Source: Taeniopygia guttata (lineage: Eukaryota > Chordata > Aves > Passeriformes > Estrildidae). Taken from it: a stretch of 64,000 bases of DNA. The notes under the pieces were generated by a model. That model saw only the letters and a program-made list of their open reading frames with translations. It was not told the DNA's origin and did no database searches. The translations under genes were made by a program, and so were the position numbers. The stretch is from assembly GCF_048771995.1 (NCBI RefSeq), contig NC_133063.1:14494063-14558062 (forward strand). Direction: 5' to 3'. Below, one piece after another: positions 29,101 to 41,010 of the stretch. How positions within the stretch are numbered: position 1 is the stretch's first letter; every line of letters starts with the position of its first letter.

Positions 29101-30682
29101 GCTCAGGTACTGGGGAAGGTGAATAACACAAAATTTTTGCAGCTAAGGGGAAATTGATGCAAGAAGGCTAAGAAAAGTTTTGTGCAAACAATGGACCTAC
29201 TAATTAGTCTTGTCAGAGACCAAACTGCACAAAACTAACGCTGTATCTACAGAGGATTCTTCAATCCCGTCTCTTAAGGAAGATGTTTACATTATTTTTA
29301 TTTGGTTTTCTGAGGAAATAGAAAGAGCAGAATTATATAATCTAGGTGTTCACTGATTTTAACCAGATTTAAGTTTCACTGAGTTTTGCAAAAGAGTGAA
29401 ATGTGTCTGGGAAATCAAGACTCATTAGTACTCAATTGAATAGAGCAGATTGGTTTTTTTCCATTTTCAAAGGCACTGCATTTGTCATCTAACTGATACA
29501 GTCAGAATGGAGCAGTTTTTCTTCTCAGCTGTAGAGTGACGCTCTGAAAAAGTATAGGGAAGTCAAGATAGCCTTTGTACCCCTTCCATAGATGGCAAAT
29601 AAATAGATTTTATCTAATTTAATTTTTTTAAAGGGCAATAAAAATAGGCATGTAACAGGTTTTTCTGATAAATTACTCGGAAGCACTGGAAAGGTTTCCT
29701 GTTGATTTACTACATTATGCTGCTTGCATAATTTTTCTCTCCTATCAGCTATAATAATTGTGATTTTCTATGCTTTTTCTACAGGACAATTCTCCTCACT
29801 ATGCTCTGTCTACCTTCTTCTGTCTGCTACTTTCTTCAGTTAGAGTAAAACTGCTGATTTTCACAGGCATTCCCTATTTATCTTAGCGCACGATAAAAAT
29901 ACAATGAGACCAGCAAGTAGAACATAATAACAAAATAATGCACTAATTTCTGAGTGATGTTTGAAGTGCAGGAGCTGATATTAATGAAGAATTCATAAAT
30001 CCCAGAAAAGAAATTATTCAATTCTGAACTACACTTCAGGTAAAGTAATATTAGGGGGTACTGATGTTCTTAATAATTATTGACTTGAGAGCGAGTCCTT
30101 AATGGACGACGATAATGACGACGATAATGAAGGCTTGGTATTTTAAACAGCAGAGTTTCATGGAGTTCTTCTGCCATTTCTGGACACAATTCACATGATC
30201 AGCTGGTTGACACTGAAAACCAGCAGCACCATCCTAAGGGCAGCAGTATCAGCTCATTTCTTTACAATAGATGATGAAGACTATATTTCTTTCTCCTCTG
30301 ATTTGATATTAGCCTTCCAGATATTTAGATTCTCAGCTGTACCTGCTCATCACCATGCAGGCTCCAACAATATTGTGGGCTGCTGTTAGAGGGCCATCCT
30401 AATGCTTCTTCTTTGCTCTGGACTGCTTGTTGTGCCAGCTCTGGTGCATATATACCTACATAGCAAAACAGATCACAAAACTGCTCTGGCTGAAAGGTAA
30501 TTGTAACAAGAAGAAAAACTGGTTATGAGTCCTCAAGAATTTTGCTTTGTCTGGTTTGCTGTTATCAGCTCTCAGGCTTTACCTGGTTCAAAAGCTAAGC
30601 AGTTATAGCACAGGAACACATCCCTGCTTACTTTGCTTTAAACCATGAATTGCAATCAGGTAGTGGCCTTGGACTGACATTC
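20181..30682. other. AT-rich noncoding sequence, no gene seen
   Basis: No coding exon could be supported. Small simple repeats are present: a T run near 21,101-21,112, TTAA-type repeats at about 23,006-23,022 and AAAT repeats at about 25,449-25,466. A 13-base unit containing GACGACGATAAT is duplicated in tandem near 30,102-30,129. ORFs of up to 173 codons (20,291-20,812) have no recognisable domain and are taken as chance. Confidence 0.5.
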
Positions 30683-30915
30683 TGTCCCAGATTGCAAGAC
30701 AAGATGTATTCCATTTGCCATCGGTATGGCAGTTGTCTTGTGTAAGTGGGCAGTTTTTCCTTATCTCTTCCACAATCAATCCTCCCTCCGGGGAGACATC
30801 TGCTGATAATGGGCTACTGAATGTCACTGCATGACTGATAAGAACTGTAACATCCCTTTGTGAGGTGCTGCACACACAGGAAGGAGACAAGCATTCCTAC
30901 CTGCATATAGCATTA
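30683..30915 (+). mobile_element. Truncated LTR, same family as 2472-3065
   Basis: It starts with TGTCCCAGATTGCAAGACAA and follows the first 240 bases of the 2472 LTR closely. Shared blocks include GATGTATTCYATTTGCCATC, GGCAGTTGTCTT, TCTCTTCCACAA and CACTGCATGACTGATAA. The R/U5 part with its poly(A) signal is missing, so this copy is 3' truncated. Confidence 0.75.
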
Positions 30916-33900
30916 CTTCTGCTTAGCTCTACGAGGAGGAATACTTTCTAAAATCCCATTCTAGTAGGATGCAATCCTCTTATTGTAGTCATATTGCAGC
31001 AAATGCAGTATATGTTCAATTTTAGAAATCAGAATTCAGATATCCTACAGGAAAATAAGATGCTCGAGCTGCTGCGTGAATGAAAAAAGAAATACAACTT
31101 TGGAACTATATTTTAAAACTCTACTGCAACATGAAGAAATGTCAAATTAAATGTAAATTTTTAACCTTCATTCTTCATTTTAGGGATACATAAACCATGA
31201 TTTAAGTGTAGGTTCATTATTCATACAATAAAGCAAAATATTTCCCAACATTTTGTAATACCAAGTAAAATTAATGCACTGTGACATCATGAATAGTATT
31301 TGAATAGCATTTTGTATATACGACAATCTGTACTGTAACTGTAAGGGACTGGAGTGTGACAAATACTATCTTACATAGTTCTTACATGTTTTTAAAATGT
31401 TTCCCTTTGTGTTTAAGAATCTTAGCTGGAAGTGGTTTCCTATAGTTTTTAAATGTGCCAACCACATAGAGCTGCACTGCATAGTCACTGCATTAAATTC
31501 AATAATCAGGCAGAAGGAACTGCAGAAATCTCAAATCTTTGAAAATAAAGAATTTGCTCTAGCTGCGTAGGTATAGACTTAAGCACCAAGTTGAAAATAC
31601 ACCAATCTGATCTCTATATAACAGTATGCAAGCTATGAGAAATCTTAGAAGCACATTTAATAGAATACGTAATGCTTTACCATGCAATGAAAGGCCTTTC
31701 CAAAATGAACTTCAGTATAGAACTTTTACTTCAACAACAGGTCTCTGTTGCTAAAGAGCAAAAAACCCTATTACTTGTTATGCTGTGCATCACATCCATT
31801 TTTTCCTTATGACTGACTACAGATGAAGAGCCAGTATTCCTATACAGGAGCTTGTTAACACGTAGAAAAATACTTCATTTTCCGAGATAAACTCCTTCAA
31901 GAAAAGTGTTCCATGAGTCCTCAATTCATGGTAAGGAACTTCAGTTCCTTAAGTACTACAGAACTGCCTTCTGTAGTACTGTATGTTTACTGGCTATTAT
32001 TTAAAATTACAAAGCTGCATCTTAGTTTCATGAAGTACAAAACAGAAGCAACTGTTGAAAACCACTCAACTGATGCTAGCCAACTATAACCATTGATCAG
32101 CTCTATTTGATGCCTAAATTTAGGACCTAATCCCCAATGTGATGCTTAAGAAACCTCTACTTTATTTTGGTGGGTTTTGCCCTTGAAATCTATTGCCTTC
32201 TTCACCACAGAAAACAATTGATGTCTCTCCTCCTCCCCTTCAGTTGTGTCACACCCAAAATTGTAAGCAGAGCTGGAGCTCAGGACAAATACAAGCTCAA
32301 AGCAATCACTGCTGGCAGTTTGAAAGACTGCAATTGCTTTCTTCCATTGTTTTCCTTGTCTTTTTTCTAATTTTTTCCCTAGTGCTGTATGATTCCTACA
32401 GAGACTGTAATTGGAAATGGGGAAAGAACATAAGAAAATCTGTTTACAGAGAACTGTTCACCTACTCAGAAGTACCAGAAATCTCATGAGGACCCTGGCA
32501 CACATCAGTTTTTTAGTCCAATTTTGCAAACTGAAGAGCATTGTCAATATTTCAGATTAACATCCATATATCAATGTATTATTATTTTTATTTATTTCTG
32601 CTGTGGCAAGATGAAGAGATCCCACAATATTAGGTAAACTGCAAAAGAGTCTTTTTCAACCTTCAGATTAGCAACTGGCTTTAATATAGTTGTCATGTAT
32701 TCATTTATATTGCAACAACTTAAAAATGTAGGCAGGACTATAACCCTCCTGAAGAAGATAAAAGAAAAAAACTTGATTAGAGGTAAAGTAGGAAAGCTGT
32801 CCCCAAATAGATTCCAACTCTCTGTCAAGCTGTGCTCTACAGCATCTTAATTGATCCTGAAAATGTGTAAACTGAAAGAGAGGAAGGTCCTTCGGCTCTC
32901 CAGTGATCCTGTGCACAGCTAAAATAAGCCAGAAAAAGCTGAAATGCCATAAACTCATATCCTTTCATCTGAATTCACCTCGTGGTGTTATCAAACACCT
33001 ATAGATAGTTCCTATCCTACACCTCAATTTAGTATCTAAACACAAAGATGTTTGCTGTTTGTTCAAACCAGTGTCTTAAAATTAAAGATCCTTCACTTAA
33101 CCACCACTTGCCCATCAGGTTACCATGAGAACTCCCAGTGTCTTAAATTCCTTCCCCATGGTATACATCTACAGAATGCCCTCTGAAGACTTGCATGCCA
33201 CACTGAATTCAGCCTTAGTATTGTATTATTTATGTTTTTTAACTATTGTGGAAGAAAAATAAGGAATATTATACATTTCCTTTTTTTTTCTTTATAACTA
33301 ATTAACATTAGAAAACACAAGTTCAGAACAGCTTCCTTTTGGTCTCATACAAATGTCACGGTGATTCAATCAGCCAGGGGGCTGCTGCCTACTGTTAGCA
33401 GCTAAGGATGAAATACCAGGAATTCTAGATTTGAATGCATTTTAGTTGGTGTATTTCCTACTTTTCTTTTTCATATAAGAAAAGCTTATCCCAAAAAGAC
33501 ATTTATTACCTAACAAGGGTTAACAATTACTCCCTAGTGATACATATATATAACTTCCATGACAGTTTTGCTCAGTTTGTGGATCAACAGCATATTCCTT
33601 AACAAAAGAAGAAAAAAATAGAGTTGCTGTTATGACACAGGTGCTGAAATCCTGCTAACAGTTCCAGAGCAATATGAAGCTTGTAAATCATTACTGCCTC
33701 ACAAGGCAACCAAGGCAAATATTTTCCCAAACTACTCTTGTTTTGCTAAGAGTGTCATCTTGTGGAATTCTTGGAACATTCTTTGGCCCAGATTGGCAGC
33801 TGAAGAGGAGGATTAGTTTTCCTCCTGGTGGAGTAATCCGTTATAGCTGAAGGTGATTACTTTTAAGAAAGCAATGTGTCAACAAAGCCAATGTTCCCTG

Positions 33901-34680
33901 ACATCTACCATTAATGAGATACCATTCTTTTATTTGCTTTCCAGTGACATTTCCTAATGACAAAATCTGGGGTAGTAGGAGTGGGGAGAATAGAGACACA
34001 TTTGGCTTCTTTAAGCCACAGCAACTGCACAAATTTTGATATCAAGCTGTCGTAATCTCAACTCAAAAGACACTTAGCACCCATACAACTGTACAGACTT
34101 CATTACACCTGATGGGTCAGATTCCCCCATTCCCACTATCACAGTTATTCTCACCTACAAAGCTCTGCAGTGCTGATAGCAATTACCTTAATCAAAGCAT
34201 AAGCTTTCCTCTTCATGTCACACTACAAGAGGTGTTCTTTCAGATTGTCTAATTTTATCAACTTTTCTCTGATGATTGACAGCATTTTAGGCCATGGTAC
34301 TTTCCAATTAACAGCAGAATTAAGGAAAAAAAAAGTAAATTCTGAGAATTAAATTTATTTCCTGTAACCAAAGCTATAACCTCTGTCAGTATGCCAAAAA
34401 AATTTACATTTCTCTTTAGTTATCTAAAGTAATTCACATTCTAAAGCACATTCAATTCACATTCTATTTTGAAGCAATATGCCAAGAAAATGTGGTTTAG
34501 AAGCTTTAATGATTTTACATATGTCAGCAGACAAAGGCAGTTTTCAAAGTACAGTTCAGCACAATACAGTGTATAGTTGCTTAAAATTTCAACTGGTGTC
34601 ATTCAGCTCACACAGCTTCTATATAGGATATATAGGTAACATACAGGAACCTGGTTGGCAAAAAAAGTGCAAATCCCCAC
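30916..34680. other. AT-rich noncoding sequence, no gene seen
   Basis: No exon was recognised. The notable structure is a pair of adjacent perfect inverted repeats at 31,932-31,980, listed separately. Confidence 0.5.
31932..31980. repeat. Two adjacent perfect inverted repeats
   Basis: Arms TAAGGAACT (31,932-31,940) and AGTTCCTTA (31,943-31,951) flank a 2-base spacer. Directly after, AGTACTACAGAA (31,952-31,963) and TTCTGTAGTACT (31,969-31,980) flank a 5-base loop CTGCC. Both are perfect and would fold as back-to-back hairpins in DNA or RNA. Function is unknown. Confidence 0.85.
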
Positions 34681-34719
34681 CAAAAAAAAACAAAACAAAA
34701 AAAAACCCCAAAACATAAC

Positions 34720-34751
<32 letters not shown>

Positions 34752-34793
34752 ATCCCAAATCCCAAATAAAATAGAAGAAAAAGAAGAAAAAAG
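34681..34793. repeat. A-rich low-complexity tract, AAAAC type
   Basis: Repeated AAAAC units with short C runs are followed by GAAGAAAAA. It is roughly the reverse complement of the TTTTG tract at 39,048-39,151. It may be a decayed poly(A) tail or a simple repeat. Confidence 0.9.
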
Positions 34794-37700
34794 ACAATAT
34801 TCAGAATTGTCTCTGTTGCAGGATCCATAAGCAGGTCAGAATGCTTTGTTAGTTTTGAAAACAAACAATGAACTCTTCAATTAGCTTGTAATACTAAGAC
34901 ACACAGATGGAAGAATTATCTTGAATAACTCAACAGCACCATGTTATTCAAGAGCAATTAATTCTCAGAGAAGTCAACACTGTTGGAAATAAGCCCATGA
35001 TTCTAACTGCATTTTTCTAAGCTCTTCCATCCAAATATCACATAGCCTCCATTTGCAACAGAATTGTTGCACAAAAAATTACCACCACATAGGTATTTCA
35101 GAAGCGTTAATATCTACCTGGATACGAACACTCAATTTTTCTATGTAAGGTCCCCGGGTTTTATGGTGGATTATTGTTTGTTTGTTTGTAGAGGGGCTCT
35201 TGGCAGTGTGTGAAGTGGAGGAAATCAAGCATTTCCTACAATCAAGAATATTATGCATGAAAAGAGAATATAAGTCATAGGTCTTTAGTGAGCCAGAAGA
35301 GCTGCTCCCACTACTACCAGTACAAGCTGGAAATAGCCACTCACAAAGTTCCAGCCACCTGTCCAGAAAACAAAATCGTGCTTTTTTCAAAGAGAGCACA
35401 ATGGCACTAGTAGCTATAACGACAATATACATAAATAAATAGTAAACATTAAACATATATTCATAAATGCTCACAAGTGTGTCTTTGAGTCATGAATGTT
35501 AGACTGCTTGTCCAAACAATTTGTTACAGATGAGTTCAGAATGCTTAATAACACATCACCAAACACCACTAATACAGATGCTTCTATCGAATTTCAAACA
35601 TTGAGAAAATGATTACTTAGTGTAGTAGCATAGTGAGTGTTAAGACTTCATTTATGTGTTTACTTTGTAGTAAATAACATCAGTAATAAATAAAATAAAA
35701 CTGATAAATGTAAAAAAAAAAAAAAGTATTGTGATGCATGATTCTTGGAGAAAGAGGGAAATAATTGCTCTGTGCATTCCTTCCTAGCTTTGCAAAATAA
35801 TAGGCAAAATTTTCTCCATTGTTATTTAAGAGAAAATATAGTCTACCATAAAGAGTGTCTTGGGTTGCAATTTGCAATGCAATATTTTTACCCAGCCTCA
35901 TTAAATATAGGAGAGAAGGCTAACTGGCTGTTCTTCCCCCAACAGAACATGAAAGTACTTGACAAAATGAAAAGGCAAAAAAAACATACAAAACAAAGTC
36001 TCATCATGATACTGAGGCACCTGTATCTGGCAGAAAAACCCTATAGCTAACCTAGCTAAGATAAAATTTCAAGAGCAATCTAACAATTCTTATACCTCAG
36101 GGCTTATATATATCAGCAAAGGACAAGACAGATTTCTGTCCTGACATCTATAGACAAGCAACTAAAAACCTAAAGAGAAGAATGTTAGGCTTCCTGATGA
36201 GCAGTTTGGCATTCAGAAGCTCTGGACTTCCTTGTAGCTGAGCTGCTAGTTTGTTAAAATGGGAAGATGTAAAGGCAGAGATAGTATTTTTATTAGTCCA
36301 GCTTGTATAGCTGAAGAAAAAAGGATAACATTTGGGTGGCCAAGCCTTTCAGTTATGAAAGACTCCCTTCAAATTATGCACTTGGGAGCTGAAACTCATA
36401 AAAAGGGAGGACATTAGAAATCCTGGATTCTTTAGGGCATACTGAAGTGTGTATATAAGATGAGTAAAAAGCCCTCTTCCATATTCTTCTCCTGCTCCTT
36501 CCAAAAACCTCTGTGTGCTCCCTAGGCAATAAATTCCTGTGTCTCAACTATATTAGAAGATAGCACCTCTTAACTCATTTCTATTCCAGAGGCTTAAATA
36601 CCTTTCCTCGCATTTCAAATTAAACTCAGAACAATAAAATTCACAGACGCTGTTCCTAACATGCACGTAACTTTGAAGTTTGTTATTTCTGTTTCAGAGC
36701 TGAAGAAAGACTTGTGTACAAATGACTTTGCTGAGATTCCCAACTATTCCACTTGTTCTAATTTATTAAAAAAAAAAAAAAATCACCACAACCTACCAAA
36801 CCACCCTTGGGCTTATTTTTACCACATACGACCCCAACAACCCAATGCAACCCTCACTCTGTTTTAAAGGTGGACTCAAATGTGCAAGCCTTCATACCAA
36901 AATGTTGGAACCAGCTGTGGAGCATCATGAAGAGACTGTTAAAACTCATTAGGGCTTTAGAAAATACACCAGTGGAGAAAGGTAGAATGAATTGCCTGAA
37001 GAGTAAAGATTGAAGAAAGGCACGGATAATCGATCTCTTTTTTATGTAATGAGAAAGGAAACAAATTGTATTATCAATGCTGAAATAGAAAAGAAGCAAT
37101 ATGTTTAAACTATAAGGAAGGAAATTTTGGGTTAGACGTTGAGAAAATATTACTACCTTTCCAACACCCAGAACCATACTCCCTACTGTTTGAGCAGAAA
37201 AAAAATGTGAAAGGAGATTTTAAAGGCCAGACTGGGCAACCGTCCTCCAGGAATATCATAGGAACCAATCTTATTTTCAGAAAAAGGACTGAGCAAATGC
37301 TCTAACACTTCTGGTGGTAGGGTTTTCTGAAGAACATTCTGCCATTTGAACATCTCTTTTCACAGGGTTTCTTGTATCACTAGCCCCCGGGAAGATACAT
37401 GTGATAGTGTGATACAAGTAGCAAAGGACTATCAGACTTGTATCCATGGCTGCGCTTCCTTCCATTCCACATTAAAACAAAGTAAACAAAGTAAATTAAA
37501 ACAGCGTCTCCTTTCTTTCTGCTTCAGAGAAGAATGGGCTTGTAGCTGAAAACAATGTAGCTTTTAAAGTGCTGGGTGATGCCCTTTAAGGACATGACAC
37601 TCATTTTCTTGATAGTGAGGGTCAAGACTGGAGTAAAAGGGACTGTTTTTATACAAAACAAACAAACAAACGAAAGTCAGAAACTTGTTTCACTTTCGAT

Positions 37701-39047
37701 CAGATCTGCAGGTGCTTTGTACAAGATTCAGTCATCCAGGCATGAGGTTCTCTGGACTGGCCAAGACCAGGAGACGGTTCTTTTAATCTTAGCTAGCTGT
37801 CTATTTGTGTCTCAAACAGAGGTGCAACACGTGCTTATTGACAAGATGGACTTATCACATGTTCAGAACTGTGATCTTGGCAGAGCTACCCCATAGTTAC
37901 AGCCAAAATAGCTACAGTTGAAGACCTTCAACAGTGGCTTCAGAAGGAAAATACAGAATTGGATTGAAATATGGTCTTTATCCATATAGGTGCGAAGGGG
38001 AATAAAACAGGATAAAACTGAAGCACTGAAGTGTAGTGCTGCTTGCAGGAAGGATGTTTGGTCCGTTTCCCTTTCCTCCCTCCCGTTCCATGTTTTTTCA
38101 TGTATGTTTTAAAAATCCTGTAAAAAGTCTTTTCCCATGCTCTTCCAAGTCTTTGTCTTTGACACAAGCCCCTGTCATGTAAGTTCTGTAGGGAAAAAAA
38201 TTGTCCTCCTTACTCATTATTTTGATACCCAGCCTGGTTTGATGCAGATCATATATATGCAGTACATGCTGCTTAATGCAATCGGGTTATAAGAGGTTTC
38301 ATAAGAGTTTTTCTTATACAATTTTTAAATATTGTTGATCATGAACACATTACTGTAACATACACATTATTTGATTATATTAGTGGAATTCTCTAACAGT
38401 AGAGTGATATAAAATATAGCTAAGAAGCGTTCCAAGAAGTCATGTGAATCACTGAACCCAATCATGAAGCACATTTTCAAAACATAACACAAACAGAATT
38501 ATCTGGGCAACTTGGACAAAGGACTGCAGCAATGTAGACTGTATTTTATTCTCAAAACATGTTCTAGAGATTCTAGATCTAATAATAAATCAAATGCTAC
38601 TGACTAGAGGAAAAGGGTTATCCATAAACAATGAGTGACAATCTTCCAAAAACAGGTAATTTATTCCTTACATTGTGCCCTAATTCAGGAGCAACACTTG
38701 ACAACACTGGTATCAGATCCTGTAACAATACCAGCCACCATGAGCTCCAAAAAATTAGTAGTAAATTTCTGCTTGTATATCCTGCTTGTAACTATTCAAG
38801 AAAATGTTGCTTTTAAAATAAAAACACTGTGGACTTCCCCAGTAACGTTCAGGAACTATTCACTGGTGGTAACTTCTTGCATTGCCCTGCTTCACTTGAA
38901 AGACGCCTTTCTAGTGGATTCTACCAAAAATTAGGAGGATGGGCATAAAGGTTTTAGAAACAAACGTACTAAATCTGGTGCTGAGTGGGATGCTCAGCAG
39001 CCAGAAGGAAACTCCTCCTCTCTCCTCTCTGTACCTACCCAACTATG
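34794..39047. other. AT-rich noncoding sequence, no gene seen
   Basis: No coding exon was supported. Poly(A) runs occur near 35,711 and 36,767. A short run of AAAC units is at about 37,659-37,672. Confidence 0.5.
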
Positions 39048-39151
39048 TTGTTTTGGGGGTTTTTTGGGTTTTTTTTGTTTTGTTTTGTTTTGTTTTGTTT
39101 TGTTTTGGTTTTTTTTTTTTTTTTTTTGTTTTTTTGTTTTTTTGTTTTTTT
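39048..39151. repeat. T-rich TTTTG low-complexity tract
   Basis: Runs of T with G interruptions, including about seven TTTTG units, lie just upstream of the GC-rich block that starts near 39,160. Confidence 0.95.
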
Positions 39152-39159
39152 GACAAGTA

Positions 39160-39444
39160 AACCGCATTCCACCAACCCGGCACCTTTCACACTCTTCCTC
39201 CCCTCGACACCCAAGGTGGGAGCAGGGGGAGGAGGCGGAGGCTGAAGGAGACCCGTGCGGTCCGGTGTGCTGTGCTGCTGGGGGGAGCAGCGGGGCGGGG
39301 TCAGTGCTGCGGGGCTCTCCCGTCCTTCCTTCCTTCCTCCGCTTTTTTCCCCAAAGTTTATTGTAAAGGGGCAACCTTCGCTGTCGCTCACGTGACCCTG
39401 ACAGGTCCTGCCTCTTGAGAGCCAGACCACCCACACAGAGGACG
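39160..39444 (+). promoter_or_regulatory. PTCH1: Candidate distal PTCH1 promoter and leader
   Basis: Base composition changes abruptly from AT-rich to GC-rich here. Visible elements are a GC box (GGGGCGGGG, about 39,291-39,299), an E-box palindrome TCACGTGA at 39,388-39,395 and an exact GLI consensus GACCACCCA at 39,425-39,433. There is no good TATA box. A start codon in strong context follows at 39,445. The reading as a distal PTCH1 promoter is inference from these elements, from the phase-0 splice option at 39,552 and from my recollection that mammalian PTCH1 has a distal first exon (1a). Confidence 0.5.
39425..39433 (+). promoter_or_regulatory. Exact GLI binding consensus GACCACCCA
   Basis: This is a perfect match to the consensus bound by the GLI zinc-finger factors that execute Hedgehog signalling. 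It ends 11 bases before the candidate distal start codon. Confidence 0.65.
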
Positions 39445-39552
39445 ATGGAGCTGCTTAATAGAAACAGGCATGTAATTGTGAGGCTTTCCAGCACTCGGCA
39501 GAATGTCTGCAACCAAGGAGGGTTGTTTTTTTACATTTTCAGTCCCTTTGGC
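39445..39552 (+). CDS. PTCH1: Candidate alternative first coding exon of PTCH1 (exon 1a-like)
   Basis: ATG at 39,445 has A at -3 and G at +4. The reading begins MELLNRNRHVIV and continues to SPFG (36 codons). From memory, and not checked, the human PTCH1 isoform from transcript 1a (isoform L') starts with nearly the same residues, MELLNRNR-VIV; its remainder seems to differ and to be longer. GTAAAG at 39,553 could be a splice donor leaving the exon in phase 0, which would join exon 2 (GKATGRK...) in frame. Without splicing there, the frame runs into the GGAA/AAAG microsatellite and on to a stop at 40,471-40,473, giving a long Lys/Glu/Gly/Arg repeat that is unlikely to be real protein. The alternative is a noncoding leader. 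Confidence 0.5.
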
Positions 39553-39563
39553 GTAAAGGGGAC

Positions 39564-40130
39564 GGAAGGAAGGAAGGAAGGAAGGAAGGAAGGAAGGAAG
39601 GAAGGAAGGAAGGAAGGAAGGAAGGAAGGAAGGAAGGAAGGAAGGAAGGAAGGAAGGAAGGAAGGAAGGAAGGAAGGAAGGAAGGAAGGAAGGAAGGAAG
39701 GAAGGAAGGAAGGAAGGAAGGAAGGAAGGAAGGAAGGAAGGAAGGAAGGAAGGAAGGAAGGAAGGAAGGAAGGAAGGAAGGAAGGAAGGAAGGAAGGAAG
39801 GAAGGAAGGAAGGAAGGAAGGAAGGAAGGAAGGAAGGAAGGAAGGAAGGAAGGAAGGAAGGAAGGAAGGAAGGAAGGAAGGAAGGAAGGAAGGAAGGAAG
39901 GAAGGAAGGAAGGAAGGAAGGAAGGAAGGAAGGAAGGAAGGAAGGAAGGAAGGAAGGAAGGAAGGAAGGAAGGAAGGAAGGAAGGAAGGAAGGAAGGAAG
40001 GAAGGAAGGAAGGAAGGAAGGAAGGAAGGAAGGAAGGAAGGAAGGAAGGAAGGAAGGAAGGAAGGAAGGAAGGAAGGAAGGAAGGAAGGAAGGAAGGAAG
40101 GAAGGAAGGAAGGAAGGAAGGAAGGAAGGA
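39564..40130 (+). repeat. GGAA tetranucleotide microsatellite, about 142 units
   Basis: This is an uninterrupted (GGAA)n array of about 567 bases with no visible imperfection. Such homogeneity points to recent expansion, and the true length in the animal may differ from this assembly. All purines lie on the plus strand. Long GGAA arrays are known binding platforms for ETS-family factors, and homopurine tracts can form triplex DNA. It lies between two candidate PTCH1 alternative 5' ends. Confidence 0.97.
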
Positions 40131-40135
40131 GCTAG

Positions 40136-40456
<321 letters not shown>

Positions 40457-40502
40457 ATATGAGAAAACACTGACGTTCCATTTAAGCCGGCAGTACCAGT
40501 GA

Positions 40503-40565
40503 ATGAGTGCGCACCCACACCTCCAGCACGGCTCTCCCCGGGCGGCTCCTGCCAGAACAGCGATG
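40503..40565 (+). CDS. PTCH1: Candidate alternative PTCH1 first exon ending in ATG
   Basis: The sequence CAGCGATG is followed immediately by a good splice donor GTAGGT (40,566-40,571). Joined to exon 2, the ATG at 40,563-40,565 is in frame and gives M-GKATGRK. This fits the human isoform M, which as I recall has 1,381 residues, one more than the protein encoded from exon 2 onward. That ATG has G at -3 and G at +4 after splicing. An in-frame ATG at 40,503 would add 20 residues, but its context is weak and a TGA directly precedes it. The exon's 5' end is unknown; it may start before or after the microsatellite. The downstream GC-rich sequence is treated as intron. Confidence 0.5.
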
Positions 40566-41010
40566 GTAGGTGCCTTCCCTTCGACGGGGCGACATCGGGC
40601 CTGGGCCGCGGGGCCCGGCGGACAGGGCCCGGGCCGGGGCGGTGTTGGAGGGGCTACACGGGGCTCGGAGGGGGCGGAGGGAGCCCCCCTCTCGCTGTCG
40701 GCGGCCGGGGCTATCGACCGGGTGCGGCCCGAGCGGGGACGGCAGCGCGAGGTGCGGCGGGCGGGGTGTGACGGGGCTGGGTGGGGAGCAGGGCGGCGGG
40801 GCTCCCCCGGGCCGGGCGCTGCTCTCCCTCGCCCGGCTTGGCGGTGAGGTGGCTCTGAGCTGCGGCAGGGATGCGCGGGGGACACGCCGCTGATAGGAGG
40901 TGGCTCCTGAGGTGATTGCAGCGCCGCAAACGGGTCCCCGGTCTCTGCATTTCGCACCCGTGTGAGCTCTGGACCGAACAAGCTGTCTTGTGGGGAGCAG
41001 AAACTCCTCT
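40566..41010. promoter_or_regulatory. GC island downstream of the candidate alternative exon
   Basis: The stretch is dense in CpG (many CGG, GCG and GGGCCC). ORFs of 90-115 codons on both strands come from the composition and lack domains. It is probably an unmethylated promoter-type island belonging to the distal PTCH1 5' end. Confidence 0.55.

Noticed and set aside
1..39150. A protein-coding neighbour gene upstream of PTCH1
   Set aside because: All ORFs are short and domain-free or belong to CR1 and ERV sequence; the region behaves as intergenic.
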